From Marinilongibacter aquaticus (lineage in GTDB: Bacteria; Bacteroidota; Bacteroidia; Cytophagales; Spirosomataceae), in NCBI RefSeq assembly GCF_020149935.1, contig NZ_CP083757.1, positions 2,753,501 to 2,817,500 of the forward strand: a stretch of DNA of 64,000 nucleotides, in the 5' to 3' direction. Position numbers and translations under genes: made by a program. The notes below the pieces were generated by a model. The model saw only the letters and a list, made by a program, of their open reading frames with translations, ran no database searches and had not been told where the DNA came from. How positions within the stretch are numbered: the first letter of the stretch is position 1; every line of letters begins with the position of its first letter. Shown here piece by piece: positions 1 through 8,266 of the stretch.

Positions 1-632
1 AAGACGGAGGATGGGCTTTTTGTAGCGGAGGAGATCAGAATGCCCGTGGAAAAGATGGCTACAAAGATGAGGTGGGCATTGGCCGTTTGAACATTTTGGA
101 TGTGCAGCGTCAGATCCGTTTCATGAGCAAGCCTGTCATTTGTGTGGTGCCCGGTTGGGCAGTAGGCGGAGGGCACAGTTTGCACGTGGTTTGCGATTTA
201 TCATTGGCCAGCAAAGAGCATGCGATTTTTAAACAAACCGATGCCAATGTGGCCAGCTACGATGCGGGCTATGGTTCAGCTTATTTGGCTCGTCAAGTTG
301 GTCAGAAAAGAGCACGTGAAATATTCTTTTTAGGTCGGAATTATTCGGCCCAAGAGGCTTTTGAAATGGGCATGGTCAATGCGGTAATACCGCACTACGA
401 GCTGGAAGACACGGCTTTTCAATGGGCCCAAGAAATTTTAGAGAAAAGTCCAATGGCCATTCGTATGCTGAAATATGCTTTCAATATGATCGATGACGGC
501 ATGGTGGGCCAGCAGATATTTGCAGGAGAAGCCACGCGTTTGGGCTACATGACCGACGAAGCGAAAGAAGGACGCGACGCCTTTCTGGAAAAGCGTCGAC
601 CGGAATTTGAGAAATTCCCCAAATATTCTTGA
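1..632 (+). CDS. menB: 1,4-dihydroxy-2-naphthoyl-CoA synthase, 3' part
   Basis: Cytoplasmic enzyme of menaquinone synthesis that closes the second ring of o-succinylbenzoyl-CoA. The reading frame is already open at base 3, so the N-terminus (roughly 65 residues by family length) lies before the window. The visible part has the crotonase hallmarks: GWAFCSGGDQ and PGWAVGGGHSL, which form the CoA and oxyanion sites, then the DAGYGSAYLARQVG segment, the RNYSAQEAFEMGMVN motif typical of MenB, and a C-terminal RPEFEKFPKYS tail. It ends just before a bidirectional hairpin terminator shared with the convergent glycosyltransferase. Menaquinone is the usual respiratory quinone of Bacteroidota and would be the electron sink for the many dehydrogenases in this window (inference). 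Confidence 0.93.
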   Translation, partial: DGGWAFCSGGDQNARGKDGYKDEVGIGRLNILDVQRQIRFMSKPVICVVPGWAVGGGHSLHVVCDLSLASKEHAIFKQTDANVASYDAGYGSAYLARQVGQKRAREIFFLGRNYSAQEAFEMGMVNAVIPHYELEDTAFQWAQEILEKSPMAIRMLKYAFNMIDDGMVGQQIFAGEATRLGYMTDEAKEGRDAFLEKRRPEFEKFPKYS

Positions 633-641
633 TTTCAACAC

Positions 642-673
642 AAAGGCCCCAATTTTCGAATTCGGGGCTTTTT
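642..673. terminator. Bidirectional hairpin terminator
   Basis: GCCCC at 646-650 pairs with GGGGC at 664-668, and the flanking A and T runs extend the stem on both sides, so it can stop transcription from menB on the plus strand and from the glycosyltransferase on the minus strand. It sits in the 39 bp gap between the two convergent stop codons. Confidence 0.7.
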
Positions 674-1382
674 ATTTGAAAAGGCCGTATCGCAGAATGC
701 AATAGATGGCTCGAAAACCATCTTTCCAGTTTATTTTCTTCCCTTCTTCATAGGTTCGGCCATAATAAGAAATGCCTACTTCGTAAATTCTGATTTTGGG
801 AATTCGGGCGATTTTTGCCGTTACCTCAGGTTCGAAACCAAACCGTCTTTCTTTCAGGTCCAAACTTTTCACATGAGCGGTACGAAAAAGCTTGTAACAC
901 GTTTCCATATCCGTAAGATTGAGATTGGTCGTGGCGTTCGAAAGCGTGGTGAGCAGCCGGTTGCCGATAGAATGCAAAAAGAAAAGTACGCGATGGGGTT
1001 TGCCGCCCATAAAACGTGAACCGTATACCACGTCGGCAAAGCCTTCAACAATGGGCTTCAGCAGGATATTGAATTCTCTGGGATCGTATTCCAAATCGGC
1101 ATCTTGCACAATGAGGAGGTCGCCCGTGGCGTGGGCAATTCCACTGTGAATGGCCGCACCTTTTCCTCGGTTTTCGGTATGCGAAACCAGCTTGATGATT
1201 TCCTGCGGGTTCTCCTTCGCAAAGCCTTCGGCGATTTCGACGGTACGGTCTTTCGAGAAATCATTGACCACAATTATTTCTTTTTGAATGTCGTTGATCA
1301 ATGTCGCCGCACAAACTTTTTCTAAAATGGCTGAAATAGTGTGCTCTTCATTATAAGCAGGAATGACGACCGAAAGGACCAT
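672..1382 (-). CDS. Family 2 glycosyltransferase (DPM1-like)
   Basis: A 236-residue GT-A fold glycosyltransferase of the dolichyl/polyprenyl-phosphate sugar synthase type. Near the N-terminus it has VVIPAYNEE, then the nucleotide-binding [10 protein letters not shown] (about 38-47) and the metal-binding QDADLEYD (93-100). There is no transmembrane tail, unlike the second GT2 enzyme at 34035, so it is likely a soluble or peripheral protein acting at the inner membrane. The product could be a polyprenyl-phosphate mannose or glucose; the substrate cannot be read from sequence. It is a single-gene unit, convergent with menB. Confidence 0.85.
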   Translation of the reverse strand: MVLSVVIPAYNEEHTISAILEKVCAATLINDIQKEIIVVNDFSKDRTVEIAEGFAKENPQEIIKLVSHTENRGKGAAIHSGIAHATGDLLIVQDADLEYDPREFNILLKPIVEGFADVVYGSRFMGGKPHRVLFFLHSIGNRLLTTLSNATTNLNLTDMETCYKLFRTAHVKSLDLKERRFGFEPEVTAKIARIPKIRIYEVGISYYGRTYEEGKKINWKDGFRAIYCILRYGLFK

Positions 1383-1504
1383 ACGCGAGTATTGTTGTTT
1401 GAGATAGGCCTGCGAATACCGAATGAATGGATTCGAAAAACAGGACTACAAAAATAGAGCATGTTTTTTGTCCTTTGTACATTCTTTACAAATGATCTGC
1501 CCAT

Positions 1505-2872
1505 TTAGGCCAAATAAACGGTTTTGGCATTCATAAACTCGCGAATTCCGTGCAGCGAAAGTTCGCGTCCAAAGCCGCTGTTCTTTATGCCGCCAAAAGG
1601 TAGTCTTGGATCGGATTTCACAAACTGATTGACAAAACAGCTTCCGGCTTCGAGTGCGTATTTGGCAATCCGTTCTCCACGGGAAACATCTTCCGTGAAA
1701 ACACAGGCACCTAGTCCAAATACACTGTCGTTGGCAATGCGAATAGCTTCGACTTCATTTTCCACACAAATGACCGAAGCCACTGGGCCAAAAAGTTCTT
1801 CGTCGTAGGCGGGCATTCCCGGAGCAACGTCTGTCAGTATCGTAGCGGGATAAAAAGCTCCATTTCGCTCAGGAACTTTACCGCCCAATATGCATTTCGC
1901 CCCTTTTGCGAGACTGGCAAGTACTTGGGCATGGAGTTCGTCCCGCAGGTCCGTTCGGGCCATGGGAGCGAGGCTTGTCGTGCTGTCAAAAGGGTCGCCC
2001 ATTTTGGCGTTGGCCATTTCTGCTTTGAACTTCTCCAAAAACAAATCATACACTTCGCGTACAATTATAAAGCGTTTTGCACCAATACAACTCTGTCCGG
2101 AATTCAACAAGCGACTGCTTGCACACTGTTTTGCGGCCAAATCCAAATCGGCATCTTCCAAAACCAGATAGGCGTCTGAGCCGCCCAATTCCAATACCGC
2201 CTTTTTAATTTTCGCCGCGGCTTTTGAGGCTACGGCTGCACCAGCCTTTTCGCTTCCGGTCAGGGTTACGGCCTTTATGATCGGATTTTCGATGATGTCC
2301 GAAACCTGATGGCTTGAAATCAGCAAATTGGTAAATAATCCTTCAGGAAATCCGGCTTTTAAGAAGACTTCTTCGATGAAGATGCCACATTTTGGCACAT
2401 TGGAGGCGTGTTTCAAAACACCAGCATTGCCAGCCATTAAGGCTGGTGCAGCAAACCGGAAAACCTGCCAAAAAGGAAAATTCCAAGGCATTACCGCCAA
2501 TATCAGTCCCATTGGCCTATACGAGACGAAACTTTTCTGGGCATCGGTTTCGATGATTTCATCTTGTAGAAAACCTTCTGCCTTTTCTGCATAATAGGTA
2601 CAAACCCAAGCACACTTTTCTACTTCGGCAAGGGCAGATTGGTAGGTTTTGCCCATTTCTTCACTTATCGTTCGGGCATATTTGCTTTGGTTTTCGCGTA
2701 AAACGGCCGCAGCATTGAGCATTTTCTCCTTTCTTTCGGCAAATGAAGAGCCTTTCCAATTTTGGAATGCATCTTCTGCTTTCAAGAGTTTTTCTTCTAT
2801 TTCTGCAGCAGAAAGGGTTTCATATTCTGCAAGGATTTCTTCCGTAAACGGGTTGCTGCTCTGAAATTTCAT
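1505..2872 (-). CDS. NAD(P)-dependent aldehyde dehydrogenase (succinate-semialdehyde type)
   Basis: A 455-residue aldehyde dehydrogenase. The proton-abstracting Glu is in LELGGSD (E228) and the catalytic Cys in NSGQSCIGAKRFI (C262). The C-terminal PFGGIKNSGFGREL motif is also typical. Length and the start 'NPFTEE' resemble the short succinate-semialdehyde dehydrogenases (Sad/YneI, GabD group) that oxidise succinate semialdehyde or related aldehydes to acids. The exact substrate is inferred from family resemblance only. It lies 9 bp downstream of the sugar dehydrogenase gene stop on the same strand, so the two could be co-transcribed. Confidence 0.85.
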   Translation of the reverse strand: MKFQSSNPFTEEILAEYETLSAAEIEEKLLKAEDAFQNWKGSSFAERKEKMLNAAAVLRENQSKYARTISEEMGKTYQSALAEVEKCAWVCTYYAEKAEGFLQDEIIETDAQKSFVSYRPMGLILAVMPWNFPFWQVFRFAAPALMAGNAGVLKHASNVPKCGIFIEEVFLKAGFPEGLFTNLLISSHQVSDIIENPIIKAVTLTGSEKAGAAVASKAAAKIKKAVLELGGSDAYLVLEDADLDLAAKQCASSRLLNSGQSCIGAKRFIIVREVYDLFLEKFKAEMANAKMGDPFDSTTSLAPMARTDLRDELHAQVLASLAKGAKCILGGKVPERNGAFYPATILTDVAPGMPAYDEELFGPVASVICVENEVEAIRIANDSVFGLGACVFTEDVSRGERIAKYALEAGSCFVNQFVKSDPRLPFGGIKNSGFGRELSLHGIREFMNAKTVYLA

Positions 2873-2881
2873 AGGATTTTC

Positions 2882-4042
2882 TTATTCTTCGAAAGTATAA
2901 ATTTTGCCATCGAAAGCACAAAAGTAAAGTTCGTGGTTTTCGTCTGTACCAAAGGCCGCGATGTTTAAATCGGTATCGAAAAGGGTTTGATTGGAAAAAC
3001 TTCCACCATCGGTTTCGCTGAGGGCGTAAATTCGGCCAGACACATAATCGGCGAATATGTATTTCCCGAACAGAGAACCGGCCTTTTTGCCGCGGTATGC
3101 ATAGCCTCCTGTAATGGATTTATCGCCCGTACTTTGCGGAATTTCTAAAACTGGAGCCGTAAACCCTTCCGAATTGCTCCCGTTTTCATAGGTGTGCAAA
3201 CCTTCCATTTCATTCCAGCCGTAATTTTTTCCTTTCTCAATGATGTCAATTTCTTCGAATTTATTCTGGCCCACATCTCCACACCAAAGTCGGCCTGTGG
3301 ACGAATCGAAGCTGATTCGCCAAGGATTGCGTAAGCCGAATGCATAGATTTCGGGGCGTGCATTTTTGTCCTGTACAAATGGGTTGTCTGCCGGAATGCC
3401 GTAGTTGTTGCCGTTTTGCGGGCTATCTACATCAATTCGTAAAATACTGCCCAACAAAGAACCAGGATTTTGTCCATTCTCTTTTGGGTCGCCTCCTGAG
3501 CCGCCATCGCCAACAGAAATGTATAAAAAGCCATCGGGTCCAAAAGCCACTTGACCTCCGTTATGATTGTTGTACGGTTGAGCGTACCGGAGCAAAACCA
3601 ATTCGCTGGAGGCGTCGGCTTTATTCGGGTCTTTCTTGTCTACTGAAAATCGGGAAATTAGCGTTTCGCTGCTCGAAACGGTGTAGTTTACGTAGAAATA
3701 GCCATTTTCTTTAAAGTTTGGGTGAAAGGCCAAGCCGAGCAGGCCTTCTTCGTTTCCCTTGTCGTCTACCGCACCCGAAATGTCCAGAAATGTATTTCGC
3801 GATTTCACATTTCGTTTGTTTTCAAAAACGGAAATCAGTCCTTCTTGTTCGACCACAAAAGCACGGTTGGAGCCATCTTTTGGCGATTGGAAATCAACAG
3901 GGCGTTTGAATTTCAAATTCGGGAAGGCTTCTATGTATTTCAAATTGCCTTTTGTTTCGGGCTCTTGAATCTGATTTTCGCCTTCTGTGCAGGCAGGTGC
4001 AAGGAAAGCAGACAGAGAAAGGAAGAGAAAGATCGTTTTCAT
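2882..4042 (-). CDS. PQQ-dependent sugar dehydrogenase, lipoprotein
   Basis: A 386-residue six-bladed propeller of the soluble aldose sugar dehydrogenase (Yli/GDH) family, which oxidises sugars with PQQ in the periplasm. The start at 4042 is chosen because it gives a clean lipoprotein signal (MKTIFLFLSLSAFLAPAC); the longer frame up to 4123 adds a non-signal extension. Family motifs include GLLGLAFHPNF, YNNHNGGQVAFGPDG with its active-site His, ISVGDGGSGGDP and GLRNPWRISFD. Its electron acceptor may be one of the cytochrome c domains encoded elsewhere (inference). It is divergent from the GH43-like gene at 4129. Confidence 0.88.
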   Translation of the reverse strand: MKTIFLFLSLSAFLAPACTEGENQIQEPETKGNLKYIEAFPNLKFKRPVDFQSPKDGSNRAFVVEQEGLISVFENKRNVKSRNTFLDISGAVDDKGNEEGLLGLAFHPNFKENGYFYVNYTVSSSETLISRFSVDKKDPNKADASSELVLLRYAQPYNNHNGGQVAFGPDGFLYISVGDGGSGGDPKENGQNPGSLLGSILRIDVDSPQNGNNYGIPADNPFVQDKNARPEIYAFGLRNPWRISFDSSTGRLWCGDVGQNKFEEIDIIEKGKNYGWNEMEGLHTYENGSNSEGFTAPVLEIPQSTGDKSITGGYAYRGKKAGSLFGKYIFADYVSGRIYALSETDGGSFSNQTLFDTDLNIAAFGTDENHELYFCAFDGKIYTFEE

Positions 4043-4128
4043 GTAAATTAGGGGCTTAGTTTGAACCAATGATTTTGTTCCGCACACGATTAAAAACCAT
4101 AGGGAACTACAAGGTAAACCCAATTGAA

Positions 4129-5868
4129 ATGAAAAAAATTGCTTTTATCCTGCTTATATTTCTGGGCAGCGACAGCTTTTGCCAGCAGCAAACGTACTGT
4201 AATCCAATGAATTTGGATTATGGCTATACGCCAATTCCGAACTTTTCTGAATGGGGCAGGCACCGGGCGACGGCTGATCCCGTGATTGTGAATTATAAAG
4301 GCATGTATTTGCTTTTTTCAACAAACCAATGGGGCTATTGGTACAGTAAAGACCTTTCGGACTGGACCTACGTTTCGCATAAATTTCTGAGGCCACGAAA
4401 TAAAGTCTACGACGAGCTTTGTGCTCCGGCTGTAGGGATTGTCGGCGATACTGTTTTGGTCTTCGGCAGCACATACACAAGTGAATTTACACTTTGGGGA
4501 AGCACAGACCCTATGAACAACAAATGGTTTCCCCTTGTAGAAAATTTTGAGATCGGTGGTTGGGATCCCGATTTTTTCACCGACACCGATGGCCGCTTGT
4601 ATATGTACAACGGGAGCAGCAATGTTTATCCTTTGTACGGGATAGAGCTAGACAGGAAAACATTCGAGCCAATTGGTACACGAAAAGAGCTCTTTCTGCT
4701 TCAGGGTTGGCGATACGGTTGGCAAAGGTTCGGAGAGCACATGGACAATACGTTTCTCGACGCTTTCATGGAAGGAGCACACATGACCAAACACAAGGGA
4801 AAGTATTATTTGCAGTATGCAGGGCCGGGTACAGAAATAAGTGGGTATGCCGATGGGGTGGCAGTGGGCGATTCTCCGCTGGGCCCTTTTCGCACACAAT
4901 CCGATCCATTGAGTATGAAGATTGGAGGTTTTGCCCGAGGGGCAGGACATGGGGCTACCTTTAAAGACAATTGGGGAAACTATTGGCACGTTAGCTCGAT
5001 AATGCTTTCGGTCAAAAATAACTTTGAGCGGCGACTGGGTTTTTGGCCTGCGGGCTTCGACAAAGACGATACGATGTATTGCAACACCGCTTTTGGCGAT
5101 TACCCGCATTATTTGCCCAGCCAAAAGGCCAATCATTTGGAATCGCAGTTTACGGGTTGGATGCTTTTAAATTACAATAAACCCGTGGAGGTTTCGAGTA
5201 TTTTGGGCGGTTTTATGCCCAACAATGCTGTTGATGAAAACATGAAGACCTATTGGTCGGCAAAAAGCGGAAATCCAGGAGAATGGTTTGTTGCCGACCT
5301 CGGCGAAGTTTCCGAGGTGCGGGCCATACAAATAAACTATGCAGATCAGGATGTCGACAGCAGCTTTCTGGGCAAAGTGCAGCATATATCGCACAAGTAT
5401 GAAATCTATATTTCTGATGACAAAGAGCATTGGGAATTGCTGATTGACAAAAGTAAAAATGAAAAGGATGTACCACACGACTATGTTGAGCTTGTAAAAC
5501 CGGTTCACGCACGTTATCTGAAAATGGTAAATGTCGCCATGCCAAGTGGAAAGTTCGCTTTGAGCGGATTTCGCGTTTTTGGGCATGGAACGGGCAAGAA
5601 ACCGGAAAAGGTGAAACAATTTTTTGTACTTCGCACCGAAAAGGATAAACGAAGCGGTTGGATAAAATGGAGCCCGATGAGCGACGCCTTTGCCTACAAT
5701 ATCTATTACGGAACAGATCCGGACAAGCTTTACAACTGTATAATGGTCTACAGCAACAATGAATATTGGTTTGCGGGGATGGACAGCAAAAAAACATACT
5801 ACTATACCATTGAAGCCATCAATGAAAACGGTGTTTCCGAGCGATACGAAATTCAAAAGGTAGAATAG
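4129..5868 (+). CDS. GH43-like glycoside hydrolase with F5/8 type C and Fn3-like domains
   Basis: A 579-residue exported enzyme; the start at 4129 gives a signal peptide ending at DSFCQQ. Residues about 25-330 form a five-bladed propeller of GH43 type: TADPVIVNYKGMYLLFSTN with the likely catalytic-base Asp, GWDPDFFTDTDGRLYMY, EGAHMTKHKGKYYLQY with the likely acid Glu, and GHGATFKDNWGNYWHV. Residues about 345-500 look like a discoidin (F5/8 type C) carbohydrate-binding domain (VDENMKTYWSAKSGNPGEWFV) and the C-terminus resembles an Fn3 domain. GH43 relatives usually cleave arabinose or xylose side chains of plant polymers; the substrate here is not determined. Confidence 0.8.
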   Translation: MKKIAFILLIFLGSDSFCQQQTYCNPMNLDYGYTPIPNFSEWGRHRATADPVIVNYKGMYLLFSTNQWGYWYSKDLSDWTYVSHKFLRPRNKVYDELCAPAVGIVGDTVLVFGSTYTSEFTLWGSTDPMNNKWFPLVENFEIGGWDPDFFTDTDGRLYMYNGSSNVYPLYGIELDRKTFEPIGTRKELFLLQGWRYGWQRFGEHMDNTFLDAFMEGAHMTKHKGKYYLQYAGPGTEISGYADGVAVGDSPLGPFRTQSDPLSMKIGGFARGAGHGATFKDNWGNYWHVSSIMLSVKNNFERRLGFWPAGFDKDDTMYCNTAFGDYPHYLPSQKANHLESQFTGWMLLNYNKPVEVSSILGGFMPNNAVDENMKTYWSAKSGNPGEWFVADLGEVSEVRAIQINYADQDVDSSFLGKVQHISHKYEIYISDDKEHWELLIDKSKNEKDVPHDYVELVKPVHARYLKMVNVAMPSGKFALSGFRVFGHGTGKKPEKVKQFFVLRTEKDKRSGWIKWSPMSDAFAYNIYYGTDPDKLYNCIMVYSNNEYWFAGMDSKKTYYYTIEAINENGVSERYEIQKVE

Positions 5869-6018
5869 TTGATTTTCTAGGAGACCGCAGGAAAAGCGGC
5901 GAAGATGATGGAACACAAAGATTTAATGGAAAACCTTTTTACCAATACACCAATATTTCTTTCTTTGGAAGACAAAAGATCCTTATAGGTCTTCAAGCCT
6001 AAACTATTAAAACTCAAT

Positions 6019-6930
6019 ATGCCCACAGGAACACACGATGCCTTGGATGATCCAAGGAACGCCGATGTCAAAATTTTCATCAATGGGGTTTTATTGCCTC
6101 GTCACGACGCCAAGATCTCTGTATTCGATAGCGGGTATTTGGTGGGAGATGGCGTTTGGGAGGCCTTGCGTTTGCACAAAGGGAAATTGCTTTTTTTGGA
6201 GAAGCATTTCGATCGACTGTGGCAGTCGGCAAAAGCCATCGGAATGCGTTTGAGTTTCACGAGAGAGGATTTGGAGAAAAGTATTTGGCAAACGGTAAAG
6301 GCGAATGAAATGTACGATCACGTACATATTCGGGTAATGGTTACGCGGGGCATAAAGAAAACCCCTTCACAAGATCCCCGTTTGACGATATCGGGCCCCA
6401 ATGTGGTGATTATTGCTGAACACAAAGAGGCATCTGGCGAAACCAAAAAGAAAGGCATTACACTTTTTACGAGTACTGTACGGCGTGGTTCGCCCGACTA
6501 TCTCGACCCTCGCTTGAATTGCCACAGCAAACTGCACGAAGTGCAAGCTCTTATTCAAGCTTTGGAAGCGGGTGCCGATGAAGCTCTGATGCTCGATATA
6601 AACGGCTTTGTGTCTACTTGCAATTCGACAAACTTTTTCATGGTCAAAGGACAAGAAGTATGGACATCCACAGGGCAGTATTGCATGAACGGGATAACAC
6701 GCGGAAATGTAATCGCACTTTGCCAGCAAAACGGAATTGTCTGCCGAGAGAAAAATTTCTCTTTGTTTGATGTCTATGGAGCAGACGAAGCCTTTGTTAC
6801 AGGTTCTTTTGGTGGGCTTACTCCTGTAAATAAAATAGACGGACGAGAAATAGGCCCCGGTGGTTTTGGGCCGATTACGAATAAAATAAACCAACTGTAC
6901 GAGAATTTAATAAAGGAAGAAAGCAAGTAA
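6019..6930 (+). CDS. Class IV aminotransferase-like protein (BCAT-like) lacking canonical PLP residues
   Basis: A 303-residue protein with the fold-type IV aminotransferase layout: FINGVLLPRHDAKISVFDSG, GDGVWEALRLHKGKL, and GITRGNVIALCQQNG near the C-terminus. A hand alignment places the usual PLP-binding Lys at R165 (in DPRLNCHSK) and the usual Glu after the NG turn at T200 (FVSTCNSTNFF), so ordinary transaminase chemistry is doubtful; K171 lies six residues further on. It stops 1 bp before the sulfotransferase-like gene. As far as I recall, plants have 'BCAT-like' proteins in which the same two domains are fused, which supports a joint function. The reaction is unknown. Confidence 0.75.
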   Translation: MPTGTHDALDDPRNADVKIFINGVLLPRHDAKISVFDSGYLVGDGVWEALRLHKGKLLFLEKHFDRLWQSAKAIGMRLSFTREDLEKSIWQTVKANEMYDHVHIRVMVTRGIKKTPSQDPRLTISGPNVVIIAEHKEASGETKKKGITLFTSTVRRGSPDYLDPRLNCHSKLHEVQALIQALEAGADEALMLDINGFVSTCNSTNFFMVKGQEVWTSTGQYCMNGITRGNVIALCQQNGIVCREKNFSLFDVYGADEAFVTGSFGGLTPVNKIDGREIGPGGFGPITNKINQLYENLIKEESK

Positions 6931-6931
6931 A

Positions 6932-7657
6932 ATGGACAACATAAAACGCATTTGTATGTGGTCGGGACCACGAAATATCTCTACCACTTTGATGTACGCT
7001 TTTGCTCAACGAGCCGATACGAAAGTATTTGATGAGCCGCTTTACGGCTATTATTTGAAAAATTCGAATACAGAGAAAAGCCATCCTTTGGCTGAAGAAA
7101 TAATGGACCAAATGGAATGCGATGGCGAAAAGGTGATTGCTGAAATGTTGGCCGATCAATCGAACCCCGTGCTTTTTTACAAACACATGAGCCATCATTT
7201 GCTGGAGCTCGATTTGTCTTTTATGAAAAAGACATTGAATATTCTTTTGACAAGAAATCCCGTGGAAATGTTGCCCTCGTATGATGCCGTTATTCAATCG
7301 CCCAAAATTGCCGATGTCGGTTATCCGCAGCATTTGGATCTGGTTCGGTATTATCAGGAAAATGATATCCCTTTTTGGGTCTTGGATGCCGAGCTTGTGT
7401 TAAGAGATCCGGAGGGGCAATTGAGAAAACTGTGTGCGGCCTTGGGTTTAGAATTTGATGAAGCCATGCTTTCTTGGCCCAAAGGCGGTCGTGTCGAAGA
7501 TGGCATTTGGGCTCCGTATTGGTACAAGAATGTGCAGAACTCGGAAGGCTTTATGCCCTACAAAGCCAAAACGACTCCTTTTCCAGAGCATCTGCACACT
7601 CTTTTAGACGAAGCTCAACCGCTTTACAATGAGCTACGCATGATAGCCCTAAAGTAA
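6932..7657 (+). CDS. Sulfotransferase-like P-loop protein
   Basis: A 241-residue cytoplasmic protein starting with MDNIKRICMWSGPRNIST, where SGPRNIST corresponds to the 5'-phosphosulfate loop of sulfotransferase-like P-loop proteins. Other conserved pieces are FDEPLYGYYL, ECDGEKVIAEML, FLAST-type helix LLTRNPVEMLPSY and a C-terminal EDGIWAPYWYKNV. Such proteins are often annotated loosely as sulfotransferases or as branched-chain aminotransferase-like. It is directly coupled to the class IV aminotransferase-like gene (1 bp gap), and the two probably work together. The substrate is not known; the gene ends 1 bp before the convergent DUF4377 lipoprotein. Confidence 0.75.
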   Translation: MDNIKRICMWSGPRNISTTLMYAFAQRADTKVFDEPLYGYYLKNSNTEKSHPLAEEIMDQMECDGEKVIAEMLADQSNPVLFYKHMSHHLLELDLSFMKKTLNILLTRNPVEMLPSYDAVIQSPKIADVGYPQHLDLVRYYQENDIPFWVLDAELVLRDPEGQLRKLCAALGLEFDEAMLSWPKGGRVEDGIWAPYWYKNVQNSEGFMPYKAKTTPFPEHLHTLLDEAQPLYNELRMIALK

Positions 7658-7658
7658 A

Positions 7659-8018
7659 TCAGTTCACTTTGGTTTTGGAAACCAGTTCGAGAAGCGTGTA
7701 AACCGTATCGTGGCCATCTTCGGGAGGGTTGCTCAGCTTTTTGATGGAAACCTTCAATTCGTATTTGTAACCTTCTTCAAAATCGAAACCTTCAATGCGA
7801 TACTGAGAAATCGTATAGGCGTCTTCTTGGCCATTTTCGTGCACAGTGATATACGGAACCAGTACAGAGGGATCGGCTGGAGGCATGGCTCCACCCATTG
7901 TGATTTCGGCGTCTACTGTAAGATTGACCACCCGCTCGCTGGGGGAGTCTTTATCGCAAGAAGCTAGAAAAATAAGTGCAAAGAGAAAGAATAGCGTGCT
8001 GGCAGAGCAGTTTTTCAT
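7659..8018 (-). CDS. DUF4377 domain lipoprotein
   Basis: A 119-residue small lipoprotein with signal and lipobox LIFLASC (about residues 16-22). The rest resembles DUF4377: a first strand with ITVHENGQED and then YRIEGFDFEEGYKYELKV, ending in YTLLELVSKTK. Proteins of this group are exported, and the domain often sits beside META/HslJ-like domains; no enzymatic role is known. It is convergent with the sulfotransferase-like gene, and its upstream side faces the 248 bp region in front of the large dehydrogenase operon. Confidence 0.7.
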   Translation of the reverse strand: MKNCSASTLFFLFALIFLASCDKDSPSERVVNLTVDAEITMGGAMPPADPSVLVPYITVHENGQEDAYTISQYRIEGFDFEEGYKYELKVSIKKLSNPPEDGHDTVYTLLELVSKTKVN

Positions 8019-8266
8019 AAGGTTTGGCTTTAAATTATTTGAAAACGAAGGTAGGGAAGGAGAACAGGCCTTTCAACGCTTTGATTTAAATCTTAACTAA
8101 CGGTCTTTCAAGCTTTTGGGAGCAGAGCGTTCAAAAAATACAGATTGGTCTACGTATATAGGTCGTTTTTTGTCCTTTTATGATACAGCTTTGACGATTT
8201 AGCAAGAAATTTGAACAGATTGTCTATTTTAGACAACGTTTATTTAACCCTACACCTACGATCTCC
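8019..8266. other. Intergenic region upstream of the dehydrogenase operon
   Basis: A 248 bp divergent gap between the DUF4377 lipoprotein gene and the large operon. It is AT-rich, especially from 8130 to 8250, and must hold the promoters for both directions, but I find no exact TAnnTTTG box. There is a short inverted repeat TGTCTATTTTAGACA at 8221-8235 (TGTCTA/TAGACA with a 3-base loop), a possible operator close to the start of the first operon gene. Confidence 0.4.
8221..8235. promoter_or_regulatory. Inverted repeat, possible operator
   Basis: TGTCTA and TAGACA form a perfect 6 bp inverted repeat with a 3-base centre, 32 bp before the start codon of the first gene of the dehydrogenase operon. 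The size and position fit a repressor or activator site, but no matching regulator gene is adjacent. Confidence 0.35.

Noticed and set aside
5167-5916. Open frame of 249 codons on the minus strand
   Set aside because: It runs antisense to the GH43-like gene and its translation is a shadow of that gene.
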